Assembly (NCBI RefSeq): GCF_001889405.1
Contig: NZ_CP017921.1
Location: 1,316,057 to 1,380,056, forward strand
Length of the DNA stretch: 64,000 nucleotides
From: Methanohalophilus halophilus
Lineage (GTDB): Archaea > Halobacteriota > Methanosarcinia > Methanosarcinales > Methanosarcinaceae
Reading direction: 5' to 3'
In this document: positions 52,645 through 61,983 of the stretch, piece after piece
How positions within the stretch are numbered: the first letter of the stretch is position 1
Layout: each line of letters begins with the position of its first letter
Notes under the pieces: generated by a model
Database searches by the model: none
The model's input: only the letters and a program-made list of their open reading frames with translations
Told to the model about the DNA's origin: nothing
Position numbers and translations under genes: made by a program

Positions 52645-53271
52645 ATGGAAGGAATGGCGGCAGAAAAATGGTTTCAGCTTGGTTTTCATGCCGAATATCC
52701 TGAAGACAAGATTCGTTGCTACTCACGCGTTCTCGAAGTGGAAAAAGATTCTCTTATCTGGGATAACGAAGCGATTGCTCTTGTATGGACAAATAAAGGT
52801 ATAGCTCACAGTGATCTGACAGAATACCAGGAAGCTATTCGTTGTTTTGATAATGCTCTTGAACTTAATGGGAATAATCCCGATATCTGGTACAATAGAG
52901 GCATAGTTTATTCCTAGTTGAAATAGCCAGAAAAAGCGATTGAATGTTTTGACAGATCCATCGGGATTGATCCAGATTATGATAATGCATGGCTGAATAA
53001 AGGCATGATGTTCTGTAGTATGGAAAAATATGAAGAGGCCCTTATGTGTTATGAACATATAAATGTCAGGGAAACTGATTCTTCTGAAAAGAGAACCATT
53101 TTGTGGAACTGTCGGGGGATATCACATTTCTTAAAAGGAGCATATGATGAAGCGACACGATGTTTTTCTCATGTATTAAATCTTGATCCGGAGTGTGAAG
53201 AAGCAAAAAATTACCTGAAAAAAGCAATATCCCTCCTTAATCAGCAAAAAAAACAAACATCCAATTACTAA
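52645..53271 (+). CDS. TPR-repeat protein crossed by two in-frame amber codons
   Basis: The frame from ATG 52645 to TAA 53269-53271 is open for 208 codons except for TAG at 52915 and 52924 (codons 91 and 94). Four tetratricopeptide-like units run through it: VWTNKGIAHSDLTEYQEAIR, IWYNRGIVYS with the ambers then PEKAIECFDRSIGIDP, AWLNKGMMFCSMEKYEEAL and WNCRGISHFLKGAYDEATRC. The ambers replace the Glu and Lys of the usual helix turn S-E-L-G-K-Y-E without any gain or loss of bases. The organism group has TAG-decoding pyrrolysine machinery, so this may be a pyrrolysine protein; otherwise it is a recent pseudogene. The TATA element TATTTATAT is at 52603-52611; GGAG lies 11 bases before the ATG. 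Confidence 0.6.
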
Positions 53272-53350
53272 GGACCCATTATTTGTGTTTAATTTTATAT
53301 ATGTGAAATCCCAATATCTCTACGATCATACTACCAATTTATGAAGAGGG

Positions 53351-53938
53351 ATGGAAATACTGGGTAATTTAAAAAACTCTATACGTCATTCTGTATTGCC
53401 ATTTGCATCCAGGATCCCCCTTTCTCCCGACACCATCACATACCTTGGGCTTTTTGTAAGTTTTCTGGCAGCTTTTGAATTCGCAAAAGGCGATCTTTTA
53501 TACGGTGCCCTTTTTTTAATTCTTGGAGGGGTACTTGATGTTTTAGATGGGGCCGTTGCACGTGTAAGTGGTACAACATCGGCTTTTGGGGGGGTACTTG
53601 ATTCGGTATGTGATCGTTATGCAGATGCTATTGTTTTTGCAGGCTTGATTTATGGTTTTATAAACAACACAATCCAAGGGAGCGGATTTTTTATAGAAGG
53701 GTGGATTTGGTGTATGTTTGCAATGATCGGTTCATATCTTGTCAGTTACACACGTGCACGTGCCGAAGCGGCAGGTGCATCCAAACTTGATATAGGGGTG
53801 GCAGAAAGATCAGAAAGAATTATAATTCTGATCATCGGCGCCCTTTCAGGTTTCCTCCTGCAGGCACTTGCACTTATTGCAATCCTGACCCATATTACTT
53901 TTATACAGCGGGTAATGGGGGCAAAACAGCGTCTATAG
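53351..53938 (+). CDS. CDP-alcohol phosphatidyltransferase, archaeal lipid type
   Basis: 195 aa with about five to six helices. The family signature D-x2-D-G-x2-A-R-x8-G-x3-D-x3-D is complete in DVLDGAVARVSGTTSAFGGV followed by LDSVCDRYAD. It joins a polar head group (for example inositol phosphate, serine or glycerol phosphate) to CDP-archaeol. The long SYTRARAEAAG segment resembles archaetidylinositol phosphate synthase, but the head group is not certain. A TATA box lies at 53294-53302. It stops with TAG, one of the few here. Confidence 0.88.
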   Translation: MEILGNLKNSIRHSVLPFASRIPLSPDTITYLGLFVSFLAAFEFAKGDLLYGALFLILGGVLDVLDGAVARVSGTTSAFGGVLDSVCDRYADAIVFAGLIYGFINNTIQGSGFFIEGWIWCMFAMIGSYLVSYTRARAEAAGASKLDIGVAERSERIIILIIGALSGFLLQALALIAILTHITFIQRVMGAKQRL

Positions 53939-54005
53939 AAGAGATTATATAACACATCATTTATGTCTAGGTTGGACTACTTTACAATCACAGCTGAGGA
54001 TTATT

Positions 54006-54257
54006 ATGCTATATGAGGCAGAAGTCACCATCAATCTAAAGGCCGGTATGCTGGACCCTGAAGGAACTACCATTAAGCGTGCTCTGGGACACCTGGGCTA
54101 TAATACAGAGAGTGTTAAAAGCACCAAAAGGTATGTCATTGAACTTAATGCAGAATCAGAAGAAAATGCCCGTGGACTTGTTGACCAAATGTGTCAGAAA
54201 CTGATTGCAAACCCTATCATTCACGATTACTCGATTGACCTGAGGGAAATAGAATGA
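54006..54257 (+). CDS. purS: Phosphoribosylformylglycinamidine synthase subunit PurS
   Basis: 83 aa. EAEVTINLKAGMLDPEGTTI and RALGHLGYNTESVKSTKRY are diagnostic. PurS bridges PurL and PurQ in the purine pathway complex that converts FGAR to FGAM. ATG 54006 has GAGGATT upstream and a TATA element ATTATATA at 53944-53951. Its stop overlaps purQ by four bases (ATGA). PurL is not in the window. Confidence 0.94.
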   Translation: MLYEAEVTINLKAGMLDPEGTTIKRALGHLGYNTESVKSTKRYVIELNAESEENARGLVDQMCQKLIANPIIHDYSIDLREIE

Positions 54258-54946
54258 CCGTTGCCATCATACAGTTCGGTGGAAGCAATTGTGATAATGA
54301 TGTCCTGCATGTCTTGCAGGATGTACTTGGAATCGAAGCCGAACTTGTCTGGTATAAAGAGGAAAAACTCGATGGCTATGAGGCCGCTGTAATCCCGGGT
54401 GGTTTCTCATATGGTGACTATCTGCGATCAGGTGCTATTGCTTCAAGGACACCTATTATGGATGCCGTGAGAAAACTGGCTGATGATGGCAAGTCAGTGA
54501 TGGGGATATGCAACGGTTTCCAGATACTCACTGAATCAGGTCTGCTTGATGGCGCCCTCACAACAAACAGTTATCCCAAGTTCAAATGTGAATGGTCGTA
54601 TCTGAGGGTGGAAAATACGAATACGCCTTTTACTTCAAAGTATGACAAAGGTCAGATAATCCGCATCCCGATTGCCCATAAGGATGGCAAATACTACCAT
54701 AATGACGCATCCCTGCAACAGCTGGAGGATAACAATCAGGTTGTATTCAGATATGTAGATGAAAACGGCAATCCCACCGAAGCTGTCAACCCAAACGGTT
54801 CACGTAATAACATTGCAGGCATCACAAATAGAACGGGCAATGTACTGGGTATGATGCCACATCCCGAAAGAGCATCGGAGACAATTATAGGTTCTGATGA
54901 TGGTCTTTTGATGTTTAAGTCGATGGTTGAAACTGGCCGGAAATAA
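54254..54946 (+). CDS. purQ: Phosphoribosylformylglycinamidine synthase subunit PurQ
   Basis: 230 aa glutaminase that supplies ammonia to PurL. AIIQFGGSNCDNDVLHVLQD opens, IPGGFSYGDYLRSGAIAS follows, the nucleophile Cys is in SVMGICNGFQILTESG, and the His/Glu pair lies in MMPHPERASE. Translation is coupled to purS. The stop TAA is shared with the end of the convergent rnhB, with no gap. Confidence 0.96.
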   Translation: MTVAIIQFGGSNCDNDVLHVLQDVLGIEAELVWYKEEKLDGYEAAVIPGGFSYGDYLRSGAIASRTPIMDAVRKLADDGKSVMGICNGFQILTESGLLDGALTTNSYPKFKCEWSYLRVENTNTPFTSKYDKGQIIRIPIAHKDGKYYHNDASLQQLEDNNQVVFRYVDENGNPTEAVNPNGSRNNIAGITNRTGNVLGMMPHPERASETIIGSDDGLLMFKSMVETGRK

Positions 54947-55594
54947 TCATTTGCTTCCTTTTATTTTTGCAGCGGTTTTCCAGGAATGCCTGACAAAATC
55001 AGGTAAATTTCCATTTTTATCCATCCACTCCTGAAGGAATTTTTTGGTTTTGGGATCTGATGGATAACCGCTTCCAAAATCTTCATTGATAGCTGTTTTG
55101 ATATTTCCGATAAGCTCATCTCTTCTGACTTTTGCAATAATGGATGCTGCAGATACTATCGGGTATATGTCATCGGCACGATGCTCGGAAATAATTTCTG
55201 GACTTTTTTCTCCTTCATGTTTCTTTTCATATGCAGCAAGAAGTCTATTGCCGAACCTTTCTGCGTTCACGTCTGCAGCATCTACATATGCCAGATCGGG
55301 TTTCAGGTTTTCGAGGACACTAGAAAAACCCCTTACCATGATATCATTCATGCTCATTATGTTGCGTAGTTCATCTATCTGGCAGGCTTCTATTTCCTGA
55401 ATAAAGATCCCATCGGCATATTTACGTATTTGGCGGGCGAGATTTTCCCTTTTTTTAGGGGACAGTTTTTTTGAGTCAGCCACACCCAGGTTCTTCAGGG
55501 CGTTTATGTTTGATTCATCTATAATAACACCGGCAACACACATTGATCCGATTACCGGTCCTTTGCCAGCTTCATCGATTCCTGCAATTTTCAT
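54947..55594 (-). CDS. rnhB: Ribonuclease HII
   Basis: Removes RNA from RNA-DNA hybrids. 215 aa. GIDEAGKGPVIGSMCVAGVI holds the first catalytic acids, ADSKKLSPKKRE and DAADVNAERFGN (further Asp residues) follow, and SAASIIAKVRRDELI with YPSDPKTKKFLQEW ends the active site. I chose ATG 55594, with GAGG six bases upstream, over ATG 55606. The gene directly follows the TadC-like gene on the same strand. Confidence 0.94.
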   Translation of the reverse strand: MKIAGIDEAGKGPVIGSMCVAGVIIDESNINALKNLGVADSKKLSPKKRENLARQIRKYADGIFIQEIEACQIDELRNIMSMNDIMVRGFSSVLENLKPDLAYVDAADVNAERFGNRLLAAYEKKHEGEKSPEIISEHRADDIYPIVSAASIIAKVRRDELIGNIKTAINEDFGSGYPSDPKTKKFLQEWMDKNGNLPDFVRHSWKTAAKIKGSK

Positions 55595-55608
55595 AGTTAT
55601 CCTCATCT

Positions 55609-57813
55609 TCAGATAAACAAAGTAAAGATAGCATATGCAATTGTCATCATCACTATTGAATGTTTCAATCCGGCAAGGACTTTTCCTTCACCCATTGCTC
55701 CTGCCATCAGGCCGGAACTCAGTCCCTGTATCAGACAGGCATGTTTGAATAATCTCGTATACTCATCCAGGTTAAAACTCGAAAGGAAACTTCCCTGTGT
55801 TCCAGAAGCAGCCATTTTTGCACCCGCATCTGCCATTTCTGTCAGGAAGGTAGTGGATATTACATAGATAACACCTACAAAGACAAGAAAAGCAATGTAG
55901 ATAATCACTATATAAATCATCATGCTCATTGAACGTTCCCGTTTCATATCCTGTTCAGATGATGCATCACGTGATGCTACAAGTAAAACCTGGCCTATAT
56001 CTCCACTGGACTCATTGGCCTTGGTAATAAGGGTAAATGACCTTGCCACAACCTGCGTCCTCAGTCGGTTTGCAAACCTGACAAGACTGTCATTTATATT
56101 TACTCCCCAGGAAATATCCCTCCATACCTTTTTTATTTCCTTGCTGAGAGTATCAGTCTCCTTTCTTGACATAAGCTTTATTGAATCCTGTAAGGTCATC
56201 CCGGTTTCATTAGTGCTGGCCAGTTTTTTCAACAGGTCCGGAATATTTTGTTCCAGCTTCTTCTTGCGCCGATTTTTCTTTTCATAGAATATTGTCAGGG
56301 GGGCAACTGTTGCAAAAAATCCAAATACAAGATAATCATCGATAAAATCAATTATCCCGGTGGGTAATCCGCCATCATTCATATTGAGCAGGAGAGGAAT
56401 TATTATTATACATGCACCAATCGGGCCCGTTATAATCAGTGTATATTCGGGCTTTTCAAGCATTGGCTTTAAAGGATTCCTTATATATTTCTTATATTGA
56501 AGGCCCTTTTTTGATTTGATGAAACTTTCAAAATATCCGCGTTTTTGTACTTTGTCCTCATTTTCATCTATAACTTCCCCGTTTTCGTCATAAACCGGCT
56601 GGAGATGTAGGGGTACTTCGGGAATTCCGTGATCATATGTATCATTGGTCTTGAGTAACTTTGGTTCCCCGAGCTCGCCAGGTGTTATTATGCTTATCAT
56701 AACAACAAACATGAGGGAACCGATGGGTAGGACAGCATATATGATTGCATACACCATTGACTTTGAACCGGAACCCATTATTATCATCATAACTCCCATT
56801 ATTATTATAAACAGTGGGCCGGCCACAAATGCAGTTACATATGATTCAGAAAGCAACGCCAGTGTTTCCAGGAAACCTTTCTGGTCCACCATACTTTTCT
56901 GCAAATACTGGTCTGATTTATCCTGGAAATATTTTGCAATATCTCCTCCACTATCTATAATTGTAACAAGATTGTATATCAAATCCTGAAACCGGTCTGA
57001 AGGGGTAGTGCTGGATATATTTGTCAGTGCGGTTCTGATGTCATGTCCGAAATATTCCATATCCTTCACAATGGTATCGACTTCAACAGCCACTTCCCCA
57101 TAGGTATCTTCCGCTTTTGCAAGGGATTTGAATACATCCAGGATATTCATCCCGCCCCTTGTTAATGCGTACATAAAAGTTACTGCATAGGGGAGCTGTT
57201 GATCGATATTATTTTTCCTTTCGCCAGCCTGGAATGCAGGATAAAACATGAAAAGAACATAAGTTATACCTCCCAGCACAAGTGTCAGGAAAACTACAAT
57301 AAAAAAGCCTATTATAATATCCCTGTAGGCCAGTAACCATTCAAAAGATGAATTGATCTGAATGCCGGTGAGCTGATCAGGTAATCCTATGATCGTGAAA
57401 ATAAGATACGCAAATAAAAGTCCCAGCAATGCCCCAAAAAACCCGGCAACAACAGAATAAAATATCCCTGCTGATACATACATCTCATAAGACACAGGAA
57501 TTCGTGCCTGTTTGAGCTGGAGCTGAAGGTTTGAATAACTGTCGCCTTTTTCCTTAACCCTTTCTCCCAGCAAGGCAAAAGGAATTTTTCTGGCAAGTTC
57601 AAAAACAATCTGACCATAATCTTTCTCTGAATTGCTTTTCCTGTTTAACTTGAAGCGTGTTTTCAAATGTCTGAAAGAATTTGTTATTTTTTGTTTGAGC
57701 GATATTTTATTGGTTTGAGTCAGGCGGGATGTTTTATTGACAGGATTCGCAGATTTCCCGGTTGAATTAGATTCAACTGGGGCGTCATTTTCTTCAGTTT
57801 GTGATCCATCCAA
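55609..57813 (-). CDS. TadC/ArlJ-like membrane platform with two T2SSF domains
   Basis: About 734 aa. After a polar N-terminal arm (residues 1-70) come two type II secretion F domains, each with a helical bundle and paired hydrophobic segments, about residues 90-390 and 450-730. TRGGMNILDVFKSLAKAEDT and the second-half DLLKKLASTNETGMTLQDSI are equivalent motifs. This is the inner-membrane platform of archaeal type IV pilus or secretion systems. The frame is open to a TTG at 57900 within the ATPase gene, but TTG 57813 after GGTGGGAT fits better and begins just downstream of that stop. No pilin lies beside it. Confidence 0.87.
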   Translation of the reverse strand: MDGSQTEENDAPVESNSTGKSANPVNKTSRLTQTNKISLKQKITNSFRHLKTRFKLNRKSNSEKDYGQIVFELARKIPFALLGERVKEKGDSYSNLQLQLKQARIPVSYEMYVSAGIFYSVVAGFFGALLGLLFAYLIFTIIGLPDQLTGIQINSSFEWLLAYRDIIIGFFIVVFLTLVLGGITYVLFMFYPAFQAGERKNNIDQQLPYAVTFMYALTRGGMNILDVFKSLAKAEDTYGEVAVEVDTIVKDMEYFGHDIRTALTNISSTTPSDRFQDLIYNLVTIIDSGGDIAKYFQDKSDQYLQKSMVDQKGFLETLALLSESYVTAFVAGPLFIIIMGVMMIIMGSGSKSMVYAIIYAVLPIGSLMFVVMISIITPGELGEPKLLKTNDTYDHGIPEVPLHLQPVYDENGEVIDENEDKVQKRGYFESFIKSKKGLQYKKYIRNPLKPMLEKPEYTLIITGPIGACIIIIPLLLNMNDGGLPTGIIDFIDDYLVFGFFATVAPLTIFYEKKNRRKKKLEQNIPDLLKKLASTNETGMTLQDSIKLMSRKETDTLSKEIKKVWRDISWGVNINDSLVRFANRLRTQVVARSFTLITKANESSGDIGQVLLVASRDASSEQDMKRERSMSMMIYIVIIYIAFLVFVGVIYVISTTFLTEMADAGAKMAASGTQGSFLSSFNLDEYTRLFKHACLIQGLSSGLMAGAMGEGKVLAGLKHSIVMMTIAYAIFTLFI

Positions 57814-57829
57814 GCTTATCCCACCACTT

Positions 57830-59983
57830 TCATTTATCCATTCCAAATCTGGTAAGGGTCTTTTCAGGTGTTGCCTGGTACTCTTTAATGATGGTAGCAA
57901 TCTCTTTAAAGTCCCTTATGCCATTGTCCAACATATATTCAAGTATATCTTGCCGGGTTTGCAGTTCTCGCTTTATATCTTCTTCTTTCCAGCCTCTTCG
58001 TAGCTTTATATCATTCAATGCTTTGGATTTGCCTGTATGCCTGAAGGAATCAGTAGATGAATCCCAGGTAAATATGTCGTTGGTTCGAATATTGCGAGTA
58101 TTTGGATCTATATCGGTGATCTCCACAAGCTTCAGGTTCCTCCTGACACGTTTGCCTGCTGAAAATGTCTGTGCCTGAATACTCATTATGTCAAGGGCCT
58201 GGATCATATTCCTGGGTACACTTATAGGAGGATTCTCCAGCCTGTGAATTGCCGATGACACAGAATCAGCATGCATCGTGGAGAATGTGGTATGGCCTGT
58301 AGACATTGCCTGGAACAACGTCAGTGCCTCTTTGCCCCTCACCTCACCTACAAGCAGGTACTCGGGTCTCTGTCTCAAAGCCGCTTTCAGCAGGTCGTAC
58401 ATGTCAACAGCTCCCCTTTCATCTGCTGTAAATGAATCCCTGGTTACTCCCGGTATCCAATTAATGTGCGGCAATTTAAGTTCCCTTGTATCCTCAAGGG
58501 AAATGATTTTTGCCTTTTCTGGTATGAAGAGGGAGACTGCATTCAATGATGAAGTCTTACCTGAAGCCGTGCCTCCTGCATATATAAGGCTCTTATTATT
58601 TTCAATACACAGCCACAGGTATGCCATTCCTGCTGCAGAGAAGGTGCCCCACTCAAGAAGGTCAATTGGTGTAATCGGGGTTTCACTGAATTTACGGATG
58701 GTGAATGTACTGCCGTGAGTGGTTACAGTTGTACCCAGAGTCATCTGGATACGGGACCCATCAGGCATTGTAGCATCTATCATTGGCTCGGCTACAGATA
58801 TATGTTTACCACTTTTTTGAGCAAGCTGGATTATAAAAGAATTGAGTTCATCTTCATCAAAGTAGATATTAGTTGAAATATTGCTGTATTTTTTGTGGTA
58901 GAGAAAAACAGGCTTATCATGTCCATTACCTGATATATCTTCTATTCCATCGTCATACATCAGTGGATCTATTTTCCCCAGTCTGACAAAATCCCTTTTT
59001 ACATAATAAATGATTTTTCCCAACATCAGAGGGGTAAATTTTATAGCATAATCCGTAAGGATGATCAGTATCTTATCTTCCAGTATCTTTTCTTTGTCCG
59101 CCAGTCTGTCAATATTTTCCACGAGTAAAACATCACGCAAACGATCCTTTATTTCTGTCAGGAAAACTTCTTCAAATTCATCCAATTTTGGCTCAACGAT
59201 CTGGTACAGATAATCATTGAGGAGTTCATTATAAAGAATAACTACAAAACAAAATGGCTCATCAAGCCAATATCTCTCAATTTCTTCATAATTTGCTATC
59301 CCTTCAAAATATGTAATGGGACCATGGATAGCAGGGTCATACTGTTCGATTGGTTCTATTTCTCTTTCAAGGAGATTACGTATTTTCTGGACGAAATTAA
59401 TATTTTTGAAACTCTTTTTTATTTTAGTTTGTGAATCAGTCTCTTCGCCTGATTCTTTATTTTCCTCTTCCAGCTCCTTTTCCAATAAATTTTCCGTGTC
59501 ATCAGTTGCAGTAGGAGCTTGAGATAAGGACGTCTTCATCATACCGCTGTCATTTAGGTCTTCAGATTCATCGGATTCAGTTGTTTTTTCCTGTATTTCT
59601 TCAATATCTTTGTCAGCAGTTTCGTTTTCTGGATGTGGAGTGAAGAGATTTGGCAAACTTTCTTTAGAATAGGACGTATTTGATTCTCCACCGGATAGTT
59701 TACTTTGGTTTTCATTATTTTCGTTTGCAGACGGATTATCTCTACGTATTGTTTTTTCACCTTTGGAAGGTGTGAAAATAATTTCATCCTGTTTTTCTTT
59801 AACAAACAAGGTATCTTTTTGAGAGGATTTTTCATTTTTACGGAAGGATCCGGGTTTGAAAAGTTTTGGTTCTATCACTCCCGATTCTTCTTGCTTGCCA
59901 GTGGATGAGTTTTTATTGTTCTTTGAATTATCTCTCTTGCTTGAATAATCCATGCCCCTTTTTACGGAATCTTCATCACTCAT
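57830..59983 (-). CDS. Type II/IV secretion ATPase, TadA/ArlI-like, with long charged arm
   Basis: 717 aa. Residues 1-200 are an unusually long, Glu/Lys/Ser/Asn-rich, probably disordered arm. The ATPase follows: TTHGSTFTIRKFSETPITPI, Walker A YAGGTASGKTSSLN, ISLEDTRELKLPH, Walker B-like YLLVGEVRGKEALTLFQAMS and the His-box STGHTTFSTMHADSV. It powers a pilus or secretion system with the F protein downstream. ATG 59983 has CCGGTGAC upstream. The TATA-like GATATATATG on the minus strand near 60040 predicts a short leader. Confidence 0.92.
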   Translation of the reverse strand: MSDEDSVKRGMDYSSKRDNSKNNKNSSTGKQEESGVIEPKLFKPGSFRKNEKSSQKDTLFVKEKQDEIIFTPSKGEKTIRRDNPSANENNENQSKLSGGESNTSYSKESLPNLFTPHPENETADKDIEEIQEKTTESDESEDLNDSGMMKTSLSQAPTATDDTENLLEKELEEENKESGEETDSQTKIKKSFKNINFVQKIRNLLEREIEPIEQYDPAIHGPITYFEGIANYEEIERYWLDEPFCFVVILYNELLNDYLYQIVEPKLDEFEEVFLTEIKDRLRDVLLVENIDRLADKEKILEDKILIILTDYAIKFTPLMLGKIIYYVKRDFVRLGKIDPLMYDDGIEDISGNGHDKPVFLYHKKYSNISTNIYFDEDELNSFIIQLAQKSGKHISVAEPMIDATMPDGSRIQMTLGTTVTTHGSTFTIRKFSETPITPIDLLEWGTFSAAGMAYLWLCIENNKSLIYAGGTASGKTSSLNAVSLFIPEKAKIISLEDTRELKLPHINWIPGVTRDSFTADERGAVDMYDLLKAALRQRPEYLLVGEVRGKEALTLFQAMSTGHTTFSTMHADSVSSAIHRLENPPISVPRNMIQALDIMSIQAQTFSAGKRVRRNLKLVEITDIDPNTRNIRTNDIFTWDSSTDSFRHTGKSKALNDIKLRRGWKEEDIKRELQTRQDILEYMLDNGIRDFKEIATIIKEYQATPEKTLTRFGMDK

Positions 59984-60175
59984 TTTGTCACCGGAAATTA
60001 ATATTATTTATGGGTATTATGGGCCTAAATGCAGTGTACATATATATCATTAATAATATTATAATCATTATTATAGTTATGGATATCACTCTCCTCTGTC
60101 CTATCCATGAAAAACATTAAATCTTAGATACCCATTACTTTCCAAGCATACAGACCAACTTTACGGAAGATCCCC

Positions 60176-61795
60176 ATGCCCATTATAACACTGGATTATG
60201 AAGACCTTGAAAAACTTACAGGTACTGACCGGGATAGCATAATAGATAGGGTTCCCATGATCGGAGCAGATATCGAACGTCTTGAAGAGAAATCCATTGA
60301 TATCGAATTCTTCCCCGACCGTCCCGACCTATATAGTGTCGAAGGTGTTTCCAGAGCAATGCGTGGGTTTATGGATATCGAAACAGGGCCTGTAATATAT
60401 GATATTAATGATTCAGATGTTGAAATATCTCTGGATGAAGATATAAATAATATCCGTCCTGTGCTTGCTTGTGCGATTGTCCGCGGAGTCAAATTCACCG
60501 AATCCTCAATAAAATCCCTGATGGACCTGCAGGAATCCCTGCATTGGGGATTGGGGAGAGATCGTAAGAAAGTATCCATCGGAGTTCATGACCTCTCCGG
60601 GATCAAACCACCTTTCAAGTATATCGGTGCGGACCCATCAGTGGAATTTGTTCCTCTCGATTTCACCGAACCCATGAACCTGGCAGACATTCTTGAAAAA
60701 CATCCCAAAGGCACACGTTTTGCCCATCTTCTTGACGGCTATTCAAAATATCCCCTTATACTTGATGCTAAGGATCAGGTGCTTTCCTTCCCACCTATTA
60801 TAAACGGAACGCTAACAATGGTGGACAAAAATACCACCGATCTTTTCATAGATGTAACAGGCCTGAGCGCGGAGGTTTATACAGCCCTTAACATTGTTGT
60901 GGCTGCACTTGCCGATCGAGGAGGCAGGATTGAATCTGTTAAGATCAATTATCCCGACGGGGAATCAAAAATAACTCCTGATCTCTCACCGGAAAAACAT
61001 ATTATTTCAATGGATGAAGTAAAATCCCTTGTTGGTATGGACTTCACATCAGAGGAAGTGGCAGGCCATTTGAGAAAAATGCGCTATGCAGCATCACCTG
61101 CAGACACCAATACAGTGGAGATAGAAATTCCTCCCTACAGGGCAGATATTCTGCACAATTATGACATTATTGAAGACATTGCAATTTCAGTAGGTTTTGA
61201 CAACATTGAGGCAATATTCCCGTCCACTTCCACAACAGGTGAGGCACACCCCCTTTCCCTGCTGCAGGATAGTATCAGGGAGATTATGGTTGGATTGGGA
61301 TATTCTGAAGTGATGCCGTTCACCCTTACCAGTGAGAAGGTGCATTTTGATAATATGAGAAGGGCACATACAGAAGATGTGACACCTGTAATGCATCCCA
61401 TCAGTGAAGATCAGACAATGATACGCACGACCCTTCTGCCCAACCAGCTGGAAATTCTTTCCCTGAACCAGCATCATGAACTGCCTCAGCGCATATTTGA
61501 GGTCGGTGAGGCTATCGTAAATTGTGCAAATAAACTGCATCTGGCAGCTACTTCTATCCATGCTCTGGCAAATTTCGAGGAAATAAGAGAAATCGTTGAT
61601 TCAATGATGATGGAGCGAAACATCCCTTATTCAGTCAAGCCATCAGAAGACCCGGCATTTATTGAAGGCAGGAGAGTAGATATTTTGGTAAACGATACAA
61701 AAGTGGGTGTAATGGGCGAAATTCATCCGCAAGTCATACTCAATTTCGGGCTTGGACAACCGGTTGTAGGTTTTGAAATAAACCTGGATGAATAA
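60176..61795 (+). CDS. pheT: Phenylalanyl-tRNA synthetase beta chain
   Basis: 539 aa, the shorter archaeal/eukaryotic beta form. [20 protein letters not shown] begins the B1 region; [20 protein letters not shown] is characteristic; the B5 motif [20 protein letters not shown] follows, and the late [20 protein letters not shown] and [16 protein letters not shown] close it. The alpha chain pheS is not in the window. The ATG has CGGAAGATCC upstream. tRNA-Arg lies just beyond on the other strand. Confidence 0.95.
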   Translation: MPIITLDYEDLEKLTGTDRDSIIDRVPMIGADIERLEEKSIDIEFFPDRPDLYSVEGVSRAMRGFMDIETGPVIYDINDSDVEISLDEDINNIRPVLACAIVRGVKFTESSIKSLMDLQESLHWGLGRDRKKVSIGVHDLSGIKPPFKYIGADPSVEFVPLDFTEPMNLADILEKHPKGTRFAHLLDGYSKYPLILDAKDQVLSFPPIINGTLTMVDKNTTDLFIDVTGLSAEVYTALNIVVAALADRGGRIESVKINYPDGESKITPDLSPEKHIISMDEVKSLVGMDFTSEEVAGHLRKMRYAASPADTNTVEIEIPPYRADILHNYDIIEDIAISVGFDNIEAIFPSTSTTGEAHPLSLLQDSIREIMVGLGYSEVMPFTLTSEKVHFDNMRRAHTEDVTPVMHPISEDQTMIRTTLLPNQLEILSLNQHHELPQRIFEVGEAIVNCANKLHLAATSIHALANFEEIREIVDSMMMERNIPYSVKPSEDPAFIEGRRVDILVNDTKVGVMGEIHPQVILNFGLGQPVVGFEINLDE

Positions 61796-61828
61796 CTAAC
61801 TGATATTTAATTACTATTTAGTAGAGAA

Positions 61829-61927
61829 CGGGCCCGCCGCGATTCGAACACGAGTCAATGGGTTTCTTCGTACCTATTTTAGGTAACATCGAAGCCCATC
61901 AGGATATCCTGGCTACCCCACGGGCCC
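61829..61927 (-). tRNA. tRNA-Arg (TCG) with a 25-base BHB intron
   Basis: Acceptor GGGCCCG pairs with CGGGCCC, discriminator G61829, no CCA encoded. The anticodon stem is ATGGG/CCCAT, loop CTTCGA(intron)A, so the anticodon is TCG for CGA codons. The intron (61864-61888) lies between positions 37 and 38, the canonical site. CTTC of the loop pairs with GAAG of the intron as the 4-bp central helix, flanked by three-base bulges GAT and AAA, the archaeal bulge-helix-bulge recognised by the splicing endonuclease. The intron also forms an ACCTA/TAGGT hairpin. The spliced tRNA is 74 nt; the T loop is TTCGAAT. Confidence 0.95.
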
Positions 61928-61983
61928 GCAGGAAGCAGCCTTATCATAGTGATAACGTCTATTAAACTTTTCTATAGCGGCAT

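Noticed and set aside
53936-54010. TAG at the end of the CDP-alcohol phosphatidyltransferase as a possible pyrrolysine codon
   Set aside because: Readthrough adds only 23 unremarkable residues over the purS promoter and start, and the protein has its normal length at TAG.
61941-61955. TTATCA-TAG-TGATAA palindrome as an operator for tRNA-Arg
   Set aside because: It lies directly after the TauE-like gene end with no clear promoter relation; could be an mRNA 3' end structure or chance.
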